This document shows, one piece after another, positions 1 to 10,645 of a DNA stretch of 64,000 nucleotides. Source of the stretch: Strigamia acuminata. Lineage: Eukaryota; Arthropoda; Chilopoda; Geophilomorpha; Linotaeniidae. Position 1 is the stretch's first letter; the number at the start of each line of letters is the position of its first letter. The stretch covers positions 7,874,001 to 7,938,000 of the forward strand of contig OX442322.1 in assembly GCA_949358305.1 (NCBI GenBank), given 5' to 3'. Below the pieces are notes generated by a model. That model did not search any database and was not told the DNA's origin. It saw only the letters and a list, made by a program, of their open reading frames with translations. The position numbers and the translations under genes were made by a program.

Positions 1-3000
1 TGGGCCTTATAAACACTTTATTTGGCTGGGTTCTCACCGGTGCAGCTGGAAATATTGATTTGTTTGATGATGAAGCCGACTTAACCACGTGTTGCAACAC
101 TTGCAACGTTGATATAAACGAAAAGTTGGACAAACTCTGGAATCTGGAGGCAATCGGGATAGACTCGGGAGAAAAGGATTCCGACTTTATTCGAGACCGA
201 TTCGAATCCACGACAACACGTTTGGAGGACGGAAGATATGAAGTGATGCTCCCCTTCAATGGACAGGAAAAAGAATTAGAATCGAATTGGGAGTTGGCAA
301 TGAATCAACTCGCAAATACGCTTAAACGAATCGATGCAAATGAGGACTATAAAAAACGATACGACGACTCAATGTGGCAGTACATCGAGGAAAATCACGC
401 GGAGGAAGTCCCAAAGGAGGAACGTTTTCTCAAGAAGGGGATATATAATATACCTCACCACCCCGTCATAAAAGAGGATCGAGATACTTCCAAATTTAGA
501 GTAGTGTTTAACGCGTCTTCATCCAAGAAGGGAAAACTTTCCCTCAATGACTGTTTATTTCCGGGACCTTCCCTCAACCCTGACTTAATTCTTGTGATTG
601 TGAGATTTCGTCTCTATTGCATCCCGATAATAGCGGATATCAAGCAGGCATTTCTGCAGGTTATGATCAACCCGACTCAAAGAAACTTTCTACGCTTTCT
701 GTGGGTGGCTCGTGATTATTTTAAACAGCCTTATTCGTGGCAAAACCTGTGGAACAACATTATGATCCTGAGAATGATCGTCGTGCCCTTTGGTGTTATT
801 TCCTCACCATTCCTCCTATGTGCAACCATTAGAAAACATGCAAAACAATTTGAGAAAACACACGCCAAAGAAGTTGATGCGCTTGATGATGGAATTTTTA
901 TGGATGACTTAACATCTGGAGGAGATTTTCCAGCCGACACGACGACACATTGCGAGAGATTAAAAATGATTTTAGACAGCGGAAAACTTCCCCTTGTGAA
1001 GTGGGCGACTTGCAGTAAAGACGTCTTCGAGAACTTGAAAAAAGAGGGATTCCACATGCGAGGCGAGGAGTTTTCTAGTCTTAGAATCATTAAAATGCTC
1101 GGCATACTGTGGGACACAGAAAAGGACACTATAATGTTTAAAATACCGAAAATTGAAAAAATCCCGATTACAAAGCGAGAAGTTGTCTCATTTTTAGCTT
1201 CGATTTTCGACCCCATGGGACTCTTAGCTCCTGTGATTCTGCAAATGAAATTGCTCATTCAAGCGATCTGGGCTCGGACGAAAAAATGGGATGAAAAAAT
1301 TCTTGATTCAGAGAAAAAAGAAATTGAAGAATGGAATTCCGACATCCAACAACTCAAGGAACTAAAAGTTCAACGTTGGTTAAACACTTATTCAGGTCAG
1401 GAAATAACCCTAGAAGTTTTTTGTGATGCCAGCACAAAAGCATTTGGCTGCACGATTTTTGTCGTCAACGTGGAGGGCAAAAGAACATTGTTGTTAAGTA
1501 AATGCCGTATTGCGCCGGCCAAAAAAATAACTCTTCCTCGACTCGAATTAACAGCAGCAGTGGTTGGAGTCAGAATGACAAAATATCTGCTCGAGAACTT
1601 TCTTCCTGGATACCCCGTCACTGAAGTTCGTTACTATTCGGACTCCACTATCACACTCGCCTGGATTAATTCAGACAAAAATGTTTGGAAACCGTATGTC
1701 TCAAACCGAGTTCAGGAAATTATTTCCTTTTCCAAGCCTGAGCAATGGTCTCATGTGCCAACCGAATTCAACCCAGCTGACTTATTGACCCGTCCACACA
1801 ACTCAAAAACATTGATGAACAGTAAACTTTGGTGGGACGGAGTTGATGTTTCAAAACTGGAAAAGAAGGAAGTTATACAGGAAAACCCACCCGATGAAGA
1901 AAGAAAATTAATTGTTATGACTATTCAAGTAAAAGAGAATTTTATTTACAAATTTTTCCGACGTTTTAGCAATTACAACCGACTTTTGAGAGTGTTTTCC
2001 TACATAATGAGATGGAAAAGTCAACTTGTTCGCGGTGAGCCCCTCTCGCCACTCGAGTTGGAGGCAAACCAACTGAAGATCTTAAAACTTTCGCAGAAAT
2101 TACATTTTTTGGAGGAAGTTGAAGACGTGAAAAACAAAAGGGAATTAAGCAAACATTCCACTTTGAGGAATTTCGAACTCTTTATTGACGAAAATGGTTT
2201 ACTTAGACTTCATAGCCGTTTGAAAAAATCTTTATTGACATTTGATGAAGTCTATCCGATTATTTTACATTACGATAGTTGGATAACACGACTGTTGATC
2301 AGAAAAGCACATCTAGAACTACTTCACGGTGATATTAGTGAAACCCTTTATCACTTACGTGAACAATTTTGGATCATAAGAGGAAGAAAAACAATTCAGA
2401 CAGTGATTCGAGAGTGTGCAATTTGCAGACGTGCTAAACTTGCAAGAAATAACCCTTCTACTGGTAACCTTCCCACTGAACGTGTAACTCCAGCGGCTCC
2501 ATTCCAACACACTGGAATTGATCATCTTGGACCCATTTATGTTGGCAACAACAAGAAGGAACGGAAAAAGGTTTATATTCTTTTATTCACGTGTATGGTG
2601 ACAAGAAGCCTACACTTAGAAGTGTCCGAAGACCTTTCTGTTCCCAAGTTTTTGTTAGCAATTCGACGATTTGGAGCTCGCTTTGGATATCCTGCCAAAA
2701 TATTCTCAGATAATAGCAAAACATTTGAACGCGGTAGTGTGGAGTTACAATCATGGGGCAAGCTCATTGGTCACAAGGACATACAAACTTTCCTATCTGA
2801 AAAAAGAGTGTTATGGACTTTTATTCCACCACTGTCCCCCTGGATGGGAGGGGCATGGGAACGCCTTGTCCGTTCAGTTAAAGATAAACTTCGAAAAACT
2901 TTGCTTCGATATACCGTTGATTTGGAGACTCTTCAAACTTTAGCTTTGGAAATTAGTTCCGTATTAAATTCAAGACCTTTGTCCTACGTTCCCGACAGTG

Positions 3001-3407
3001 TTGATGGAGGCAGAATTTTGGCGCCTGAAAATTTTTTAACCGGTGGTTTACCAAAATACCTTATAAACAAAAAATTGAGTGCCATCAAAAAGACGGATTT
3101 AAGAAAATTAGACATTAAACGAAGACAGTTCATTTGGGAATTTTGGAGAGTGTGGAGAAAAAGTTACCTTATGCAATTGCGAAATTTTTATGAGACCAAA
3201 GGCGATAAAAATTTCAAAAGTCCCAAAGTGAATCAGATTGTGTTGTTAGAAAAAATAGGAACAAATCCCTATTTTTGGCCACTTGCCAGGATAAAGGAAA
3301 TTTTTCCAGGTGAGGATGGTTTTACCCGAGTCATTAAAGTGGTGCTACCCGATGGACGTGAACTGAAAAGATCAGTTAAGCATGTGAGAGCTCTTGAACT
3401 GGACTGA
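1..3407 (+). CDS. BEL/Pao polyprotein, 3' part (protease end, RT, RNase H, integrase)
   Basis: The reading frame is open from the window edge, so the true start lies outside. The first residues, with the motif FGWVLTG, match the end of the BEL protease domain (DUF1758), since BEL2 and BEL3 have FGWIANG and FGWILNG there. Next comes a Pao-type reverse transcriptase: first catalytic Asp in ADIKQAF at about 636, FMDD at 897-908. RNase H follows (Asp in CDAST near 1425), then an integrase zinc finger (HLELLHG..CAICRRAK), and the integrase core with Asp near 2519 (GIDHLGP), Asp near 2709 (SDNSKTF) and Glu near 2859 (GGAWERL). The long second Asp-Glu spacing fits BEL integrases. The C-terminus, ending KRSVKHVRALELD, fits DUF5641. 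No internal stops are present, so this could be a functional autonomous element able to supply enzymes to BEL2/BEL3-like copies. Family assignment is certain; activity is inference. Confidence 0.95.
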   Translation, partial: GLINTLFGWVLTGAAGNIDLFDDEADLTTCCNTCNVDINEKLDKLWNLEAIGIDSGEKDSDFIRDRFESTTTRLEDGRYEVMLPFNGQEKELESNWELAMNQLANTLKRIDANEDYKKRYDDSMWQYIEENHAEEVPKEERFLKKGIYNIPHHPVIKEDRDTSKFRVVFNASSSKKGKLSLNDCLFPGPSLNPDLILVIVRFRLYCIPIIADIKQAFLQVMINPTQRNFLRFLWVARDYFKQPYSWQNLWNNIMILRMIVVPFGVISSPFLLCATIRKHAKQFEKTHAKEVDALDDGIFMDDLTSGGDFPADTTTHCERLKMILDSGKLPLVKWATCSKDVFENLKKEGFHMRGEEFSSLRIIKMLGILWDTEKDTIMFKIPKIEKIPITKREVVSFLASIFDPMGLLAPVILQMKLLIQAIWARTKKWDEKILDSEKKEIEEWNSDIQQLKELKVQRWLNTYSGQEITLEVFCDASTKAFGCTIFVVNVEGKRTLLLSKCRIAPAKKITLPRLELTAAVVGVRMTKYLLENFLPGYPVTEVRYYSDSTITLAWINSDKNVWKPYVSNRVQEIISFSKPEQWSHVPTEFNPADLLTRPHNSKTLMNSKLWWDGVDVSKLEKKEVIQENPPDEERKLIVMTIQVKENFIYKFFRRFSNYNRLLRVFSYIMRWKSQLVRGEPLSPLELEANQLKILKLSQKLHFLEEVEDVKNKRELSKHSTLRNFELFIDENGLLRLHSRLKKSLLTFDEVYPIILHYDSWITRLLIRKAHLELLHGDISETLYHLREQFWIIRGRKTIQTVIRECAICRRAKLARNNPSTGNLPTERVTPAAPFQHTGIDHLGPIYVGNNKKERKKVYILLFTCMVTRSLHLEVSEDLSVPKFLLAIRRFGARFGYPAKIFSDNSKTFERGSVELQSWGKLIGHKDIQTFLSEKRVLWTFIPPLSPWMGGAWERLVRSVKDKLRKTLLRYTVDLETLQTLALEISSVLNSRPLSYVPDSVDGGRILAPENFLTGGLPKYLINKKLSAIKKTDLRKLDIKRRQFIWEFWRVWRKSYLMQLRNFYETKGDKNFKSPKVNQIVLLEKIGTNPYFWPLARIKEIFPGEDGFTRVIKVVLPDGRELKRSVKHVRALELD

Positions 3408-3460
3408 TTTGTTTGAGCTCGTCGTGTTTTCTCTTCTCTGTTCTCTCGCCGGCAATTCGC

Positions 3461-4997
3461 TGTTGCAAGACAGCGTGGAAGAATTGTTGTGCTGAGATTG
3501 TGTCAATAAATATTACTAATTGCTTTGATTTGTTTAATTTTCCTTTAGTGTTTTATTTTTCATAATTAATTGATATTTTTCACTTTACAGGAATTTTGAC
3601 TTATTAAAATGTTTTTCATTGTTTTTTATTGTCACTTTTCGATTTAATGTAGTGTAAATACTTTGCTATTATTTTTATTCGTGTCTTTTTTGAGTGCATT
3701 TTTGAACCTTTTTATTAATTTTCCCTGATTTTGTGTTTATTGCGTGCAGTTCTAATGTTTTCTTCGTTTTCTGGCATACATTTGCGATGCTCGTTACGTC
3801 ATTTTTCGGTTCCTAGCGGACTTTTGCTTCCGTCTTCTAACCTTTCGTTTAGTGTTTTAAAACTCATTTGGAGTTTGTTTTACTATTGTTTCAGACTAAT
3901 TCGGGTCTGATCTTTCTTTCTGGATGCATTAGAACTGCCCAAAATGCTTCGATCGGTTGTCTTGAACGTTCGTTGTCGGCTGCCGTAAAAGCGCAGCCGA
4001 GAATGTTCGGTTCGATCAACAATCCGTATTTATTAAACTTGTGTTTATTCATTCAGTATTTTGTGATGAGAATTAATAATTGTTCTTGTATTTTATTCTA
4101 TACTTTATTTGTTATTTACATTAAGTGCTTTATATTCCAATTCCGAATTGTTTTGACGCTTTTGCAATGTTCGCCGGACGCCATGTTTGATCCAACACCT
4201 TTGTTATGTTCGCCTGTCGCCATGTTTGTCCCAAGCGACAATTACACAATGTAACCGTTATTTTTGTATTTTATATTCTTATAATCTGCATTTACTATTT
4301 CATTTCGAAGTGTTTTCACCTGTATTCTTTGCTATTTTTGCATTTTTATTCCGTTCGGAATTCAAATGTTTTGATTGCATCATTTTGCTTGACGCTGATT
4401 GGCTGTCTCGATCGTCTGCTTGACGATCATTGTTTTCGTTCCGTTTGCACTGTTTTACTCTTCTGATCTTATTGATGTGATTAGATTTTTTATTCCTGGT
4501 ATTCTTGTGATCATTTTAGTGTATCACAATCTTTATTTCGTGCAGTTTTTATGTAACTACAACTTTGCTGTGATTTCGTTTCCTCCGTTGCTATGACAAC
4601 GGAGTTTCTTGTGTATCTGTATTTTGCCGCTATCGGCTTGGCGCGTGCCGTAATTGGGTGCTGCGCATGTGCGGTTCCTCAGGAACCAATGTAATCAGTG
4701 TATTTTATTCAGTTCTCAACCAACTTTTTAATAAACAAGTTGTTTTTTGTTAACTCCCGTGTTTTCTATTTTCAACCTTAGTTTTTCAATGTGTTGTGAG
4801 TAGTTAAGCCTTTCCCTGGATTAGCCATTGATTCAGCACTCCATTGGATATTAATCATCGGTGTTCCCATCAATGCTCCATGCATTCAACAATAGTTTTC
4901 AGTGCGGATTTGTGTTCTCAGCGCGGTTTTCGTACGAATTTAACAACACGATCACTTGAGGTTTTAGAGGCGGGAAATTCAAATAGCCCCAACCCCA
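3461..4997 (+). repeat. 3' LTR of BEL1
   Basis: The LTR starts TGTTGCAAGACAG 53 bases after the pol stop codon, preceded by the CGCCGGCAAT border motif seen in the other BEL elements here. It ends ..AACCCCA. An inverted copy at 62507-64000 matches it without net length change (position x pairs with 67504 minus x), and similarity stops two bases past 4997, which sets the 3' end. Length is about 1537 bp. Short ORFs inside it are not supported as genes. Confidence 0.85.
4730..4735 (+). promoter_or_regulatory. Candidate polyadenylation signal in BEL1 LTR
   Basis: An AATAAA hexamer is followed within about 10 bases by a T/GT-rich tract. Its placement late in the LTR fits the end of R. The call rests on motif and position only. 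Confidence 0.45.
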
Positions 4998-6429
4998 TTC
5001 CTAACTGTTTGGTGTTGACAGACCGCAACAACTCTCTCTACAGAAACTTGCTACACTTAAGGTTTTTTTTTGATCAACTTTTAGAGTTGAAAAGATAGTC
5101 CAGCTCAGGAAGTTCACGTTCCTGAAAGGAAGTGTTCTTCAGTTATCCTTACGTACTCGCTCAATAGAAAAAGATACATAACAGGTGCTCAGTCACACAC
5201 ACATATAGAAGAAATTATCTCCCATCTTAGCTGTTTCGTGATATTCCTAGAATTGGTTTTACTCTATCGTTAGATTAGTAATCCCATCACTTCCTTAAAC
5301 TTATCTTGTGATGTTTAGACAACGCTCATGCTTTTGAGACAAGCAGAATGGTAGATGACAATTGAGTGCTCGAATCATGTACCAATTGCATTTGGGTTGC
5401 AATGTTTGGTAGATAGCTGGCACTTACATGCAAGTTGTAAAGAGCTATATCAGTAAACACATACAAATCCTCATACTTAAAATACTAAATACTCTCTTTC
5501 ATAAGCTACACTTACAAGGATGATTGCTAGTTCTTAACCTCCTAACCACTAGTTGCTTCTACAAGTCAACACTACATAGATGTTTGAACGGATTTAACTC
5601 TAAGGGCAAAAGCATTGGCAGCCATATAGGACAGTAGAAAATCCGGTGATTTCACAACTACTTTTCCGAAAGTAATGGATTGTGATATCAGAAACAGAAA
5701 TAATATCCAAGGAGACGCTTTAGACTTAGGTCAGAATACTGCAGAAGTTTTTTGAATGAATTTTTGGGGACGAGAGTGGGGGCGATGGTTATTCTCTTTT
5801 TGGTCAATCTCAGATAATATACGGTTTTTTTTAGTTAAGCAGTCTAAAATATCCAAAGAAACCTTCTCGGCTCGGATATAAGATAGTTTCTAATTAATTC
5901 CACTTCTATAGTCACTTAACATTTATATATCTTGGCAGTCAAGCGCTGGAGATCAAAGGATCACAGACAGGACGGGAGGTCCGAATGCGTTCGCCTCTCT
6001 CAGAGTATGATAGTTGGGGGCTTGGAAACTTGGGATCTGGAGGATTGAACTTGGGAGAGCCGTTGTTCTTGCTAATCAAGATTATTTTCTGTTGAATGAG
6101 CCAGTTTCTCTTAGGAGCGCTACTAGAAAAAGCGAAATGGGGGAATGGGGTTTGACAGGTCCACTTGATCTTCATGTAGAAAAATTTGTTCTGAATCGGT
6201 CTTTTAGCTTAAAATAGAAAAATAGAATTCTAGCAATTATTAGGCCCATCTCAGATGATAGATGAAAGTTAGATGAATTTTAAGTGAGTTTTCCTTGCAA
6301 TATATGCACTGGGATTCGGAGTACAAAATTTCATAACACCATTGCTCAAAACATTACAGCTCATACATTTTAGTTTGAATTGAAGGAGGAATAAGTCAAA
6401 TTTGGCGAAAACAATCGAGTTTAACATGG
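4998..6429. other. Spacer with no recognised gene
   Basis: AT-rich sequence between the BEL1 3' LTR and the outer boundary of BEL2. Only short ORFs (under 80 codons) without recognisable motifs are present. I see no RNA gene, clear repeat or element boundary apart from the ATGG target duplication at its right end. It may be old intergenic DNA or decayed transposon sequence. Confidence 0.5.
6426..6429. repeat. Target-site duplication ATGG of BEL2 (left)
   Basis: ATGG directly precedes the TGTTGCAACTGG terminus. The same four bases directly follow the other end of the element at 33932-33935. Confidence 0.8.
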
Positions 6430-7936
6430 TGTTGCAACTGGCCTTGGCTGGGCCAATTAAGAAACAAAGGACCTTCTTTTTGACCGATGATTTTGTTTAG
6501 TGGCTTTGAATATTCAATGTCCATCTGTCAGGCATCCAGAACAGCAGGTACTTTGGAGGAAACAAGGTGTTTTTACTCCTCACTCATTCTGTTAATAAAA
6601 TCCACGGGAGTAAAAATAAACATCGTTTAATATCATTGAAAACATGAATAACACAGATACAATGCAGCGCCAGAGCAGAAACAAAGCAGTTACACTTAAA
6701 ACAATAAACTATAACCAGTGCAATCACATAAGCATTGTATAAGGACATATGCACTTGAAAGTAAGGAAGCCTTAGGTCCCTGAAAAAGGGAGGAAATAAA
6801 CCATCTGATACAAATAGACTACCGTACAGGGCATCAAGTACATTTGATTAAGCCTAACAACTGAAAACCTACATTAAATGTAATAAATCAGTTTTACAAT
6901 CAATCTTTAGATGCTATATTCAAGAACCCATTAGAAATGCATTAAATCCAAGTAAGTATTCATGAAACACAAGAAAAAGAATAAATATAGAGGTTTTTCT
7001 ACCAATCAAATTGCAGCTCTACAGTGAGTGCAGTATTTACATCAGAAAGCATTATCATCATGCAATAAAACTTAAGACTATTACATTGCTAAATACACAA
7101 ATGCCTAATTACTCACAAATACCTCATAAAACCCACAAAAAGGTAATTTTAAATACATCTTTACAGAGACACTTAAGCCACGCCCACAGCAATGGCGGAC
7201 AATGAGAGAGAGATTGCTCATATGAGCACAAAAGCAATCCAATTAACCTTCCAGGACAAGTGAGAGGCATTTTAAGGTAACAAATTAATTAATAGGCATA
7301 CAAACAACTAATATATGTGGTTTTTAATCCGTGACAGGACCTGGAACATTTCTACCAGCTGTCCAGAGGCGGACACGCATAGGAGGCGATCATTTGCACG
7401 CATTTTGGACGTTTTCACACCTGAAACGAGCGGTGTTGAACTCACATGCGCACAATAGACACACAGGACATTAAACAAGGTAGGAAAATTGCTAATAAAC
7501 TGATAAAATGCACTGAATGCATTTAAACATTAATAATAACAGTTAGATCTCTTCCAGTCCACATTTGAATTGAGCGAGATGCATCCAGCTTGTCATACTG
7601 CTTACACTAATGAACTGGAAATAGATAACACTCAAGAAACAGGTAAAAATTGCACAAAACGTTAATAAGTGACAACAAAAACTTACAGAGCAATATTTTG
7701 ACATTTCAGATAATTAATTCACATGGCAAACGTTCACGGCAATGACACTAGTACACATGTGCTATGAAAACATTGATTTCAGACACGGAAATATTCAGAT
7801 AATTGACAAATTCAAACTCAAACACACAAGAATGTTATTAAAAACGTTTTGTCTGTATTTCCAGGAAATTGCCACATGTATAGATTTTCTTCCTAGCCGG
7901 TAAACGTTTTGACAACTCCATTTGTTGCTAGCAACA
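6430..7936 (-). repeat. BEL2 3' LTR
   Basis: On the plus strand it runs TGTTGCAACTGG..GCTAGCAACA, 1507 bp. In element orientation it starts with the perfect 14-nt palindrome TGTTGCTAGCAACA. It is nearly identical to the split 5' LTR, except for eight substitutions clustered in the first ~150 bp (6430-6580). Confidence 0.9.
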
Positions 7937-7969
7937 AAGATTGCCGGCCGAAAGAAAGAAACCGACATC

Positions 7970-10645
7970 CTATGTAATTCTTTGACGTAATAGGTTTGAA
8001 ATCCATTCAGGTATTCTTTTACCAACAGCGACCAAGCTTAACTTGACCAGTGTATTTATCATCTGTTTCTGTTTCAGTGGATCTTTTGAATAGAAACCAT
8101 AGTCTTGATGAGTGAAAGAAAATTTCTGATTTTTGCCTACAAACGACTTCATCTTTGTGCAAGGCGATCTATATCGATACTTAGGACGACGTGCATCTGC
8201 TTCCTTTACCAATTCGATTTCTGCGCCAACATTTCGATCTTGTTTGATAATAGTTTGACTCAAAACGTCTCTTGTATTTCTGAATAGTAAAGGTTTTTTG
8301 TCTATTTTCAGAAACTCGAGAAGCTTTTCCTTTTTTCCCAAGAACATTGGGCCTTTAATCGATTGAATTTCCTCTAGATTACTTCGAATCGAGCCCCAGA
8401 AATTTAAAAAGTCCGGGTGGGATAACCTTACACTCCAATTCCGAGTCCAACTCTTCTCCACACGGTAACGAGGAATATTTTCCCGGCCGAAAGAACCAAG
8501 TAGCCAGCTCTTGACTGCATGTCCAGATCCTTCCTTTCGAGAAAGCATGGTCTTTGATGATTCGGGAAGGTTTGAGTTGACTGTGCAGAAACAACTTGAC
8601 TTTTCATCTGAAATTTGACTCAACTTCTTGCGATGGACGACTTCCGATGCTTGAGTTGCGATTAGGACCGGATTTTTTGATTTGTTCCGGATAATTTGGC
8701 CTTGTTCTACCGAGAGACACGATACAGCTGCGCTAGTATCCGAATATTCATCCAAATCGTGGTTTGTGTTTCCAATCGATCCATTGGCAATCCAACCAAA
8801 TATCGTGCGAGACAAACCAAATGTTTTGCTAATCCGTTTTCTTCCACAGAGAGCAACTTTCCAAAAGTTGTCACCTCCTATTAGGAAGTCAATTTCATCC
8901 GTGACTGACGGATGCGGTTCAGCTAATTCCAATCCAAACGCCAATATTTTCTTGATAGTTTCGGCGTTTGTCAGTCCACTGACTGTGGGCAACGCTTTAG
9001 CTTTTAACGCATCAAATGTAAGCTTTTGATTTCCGTGACGTGACTGTAGCTCTACTGGAATTACGTCGTAATTAGCGGGAACCGCATGTTCATCATCCAA
9101 TCGCTTCATCATGTATGCTACGGATCCCTTCTTTGTCATCCGAAGGCATTCGACCAATTTGGTAGATACGTACGACCGGTGACTCCCGGGGTCAAGAAGA
9201 CCTCGGACGATAACTGGCTCCTTGTTTTTTCGGATTAATTGAGCTGAAAATACCATCAACTGAATACTCGATGCAACTGCTAAAGATACATTTGCAGAGA
9301 CACTGGATTGGGTGGGAATTTCTTCTTTCTTTTCAGCAGGTTTTTCTTCCCCTTTTTGACAAATTATCGTGTGATGTCGACCACCACATTTCCTGCAACT
9401 GAAGCTTACCAAGCAGTCTTTCGCCGAATGATTTCTGCGGAGGCAATTAAAGCATAAGCGCTTTTGTTTAGCGATTTCTGTTCGTTCCGCAACAGTAAGA
9501 GAAGCGTCGCATTTCGCATTATAATGTGATCCGTCACAAAAAACGCAGACGATTTTTCCCGACCCCATTGGACCGGATGGTTTCGGTTTGTCCTTCCCTG
9601 ACTGTGAGATGAAACAGGTTGACATGGTGCCTTTTCGCGTAAAATCCGACTCTTTCGGTGACTTTTCTAATTTTTCTTGTTTTTTCTTAGATGCTTTAGC
9701 TTTCATAACCGTTTCTTCGGCAAGTTCAGCGATTCTAAGTTCTTCCGCAACAAATTCCACGAACTTCAGCACGTTGTCCATTCGACCTTGGTTGGTGCGG
9801 TGGTAACGTTTCGCTATGTCAGGTGGAAACTTTTCCAGAAGGTCAGGCACAAGGAAAAGACCAGCTGTTCGGATAGGTACATGTAGCTTATCGAGCGTTT
9901 TTAATGAGGATGAAATCGATGTCAACAATTGCTTGACCGGCAGGACTGGATACATCTCGTGTACCGCCTTGAGTTCGCGTATCGACTTTACCAATGCATT
10001 CTTCTGATTAATTTCAGATCCATAACGACTTCTTAGCTCTGCCAATGCAAGAGAGTAAGAGTCTTTGGTTAGTGGAAAAGATCCAACAACCTTTTCCGCA
10101 TCTCCGGTACAGGTTGACTTCAAGTATTGTAGTTTCTCGATGTCCGACAATTCATCGTTCTTGTCGACAGCAGCATCGAACATGTCTATATATGACTGGA
10201 ACTTCAGTGGGCTTCCATCATATTTGGTGATCTCAATCTTGGGTAGGCGTAAGTTATGCTTCTTTGACGACACCGATGTGAATCCGGTGTTGAACGTCTG
10301 TGAAGCAATGGCACTAGCTCCCAAGGAGGTTGAACTGGTCCGGGCGACTTCCACTCGCTTCTTCAAGTGGTTGACCTTCGATCCAATCTTGTCCAAACGA
10401 ACGATGAAATCCAGATATTTCTCCCTTGCCAGGTGCGGTTGGAGAACGGTGAGATCATCTATCAATGTAGCGTGTTGCTCCTGAATTGATTGGGAAATGG
10501 CATCCAACTCCCCAAAATCCTGCATGTTTGTTGACGTTCCCAACAAGTCTTCTACGTTCCCTATCTTCGATTTCCATAAGATTTCCCATTCTTCTATCTG
10601 ATCTGCGGACGGCGGTGTGACTGGAGTGGTTACTGGCAGTGACAT
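7970..10645 (-). CDS. BEL2 gag-protease polyprotein with decayed thymidine-kinase-like tail
   Basis: 891 codons. Residues ~1-330 form a BEL gag region (DUF1759-like, with coiled-coil-like segments). CCHC-type knuckles lie near 367-379 and at 398-411 and 417-429 (CRKCGGRHHTIIC). The aspartic protease (DUF1758-like) has LDPGSH at 484-489 and ends at FGWIANG (616-622). No RT or integrase follows. Instead, residues ~750-890 align with the BEL3 kinase fusion: both have an NFW motif, then a P-loop-like GPMFLGKKEKLLEFL (765-779), then a tail ending RIPEWISNLLRQRI like BEL3's RIPPWIPDLIRQRI. The P-loop Thr is Lys here, the catalytic DEGQF motif and zinc cysteines are absent, and the kinase region is about 100 residues shorter. 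I infer a dead kinase remnant on an otherwise open frame. Confidence 0.88.
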   Translation of the reverse strand: MSLPVTTPVTPPSADQIEEWEILWKSKIGNVEDLLGTSTNMQDFGELDAISQSIQEQHATLIDDLTVLQPHLAREKYLDFIVRLDKIGSKVNHLKKRVEVARTSSTSLGASAIASQTFNTGFTSVSSKKHNLRLPKIEITKYDGSPLKFQSYIDMFDAAVDKNDELSDIEKLQYLKSTCTGDAEKVVGSFPLTKDSYSLALAELRSRYGSEINQKNALVKSIRELKAVHEMYPVLPVKQLLTSISSSLKTLDKLHVPIRTAGLFLVPDLLEKFPPDIAKRYHRTNQGRMDNVLKFVEFVAEELRIAELAEETVMKAKASKKKQEKLEKSPKESDFTRKGTMSTCFISQSGKDKPKPSGPMGSGKIVCVFCDGSHYNAKCDASLTVAERTEIAKQKRLCFNCLRRNHSAKDCLVSFSCRKCGGRHHTIICQKGEEKPAEKKEEIPTQSSVSANVSLAVASSIQLMVFSAQLIRKNKEPVIVRGLLDPGSHRSYVSTKLVECLRMTKKGSVAYMMKRLDDEHAVPANYDVIPVELQSRHGNQKLTFDALKAKALPTVSGLTNAETIKKILAFGLELAEPHPSVTDEIDFLIGGDNFWKVALCGRKRISKTFGLSRTIFGWIANGSIGNTNHDLDEYSDTSAAVSCLSVEQGQIIRNKSKNPVLIATQASEVVHRKKLSQISDEKSSCFCTVNSNLPESSKTMLSRKEGSGHAVKSWLLGSFGRENIPRYRVEKSWTRNWSVRLSHPDFLNFWGSIRSNLEEIQSIKGPMFLGKKEKLLEFLKIDKKPLLFRNTRDVLSQTIIKQDRNVGAEIELVKEADARRPKYRYRSPCTKMKSFVGKNQKFSFTHQDYGFYSKDPLKQKQMINTLVKLSLVAVGKRIPEWISNLLRQRIT

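Noticed and set aside
4399-4596. Short hydrophobic ORF, repeated inverted at 62908-63105
   Set aside because: Both copies are parts of the BEL1-type LTR, so the repeat is explained by the LTR, not by a conserved gene.
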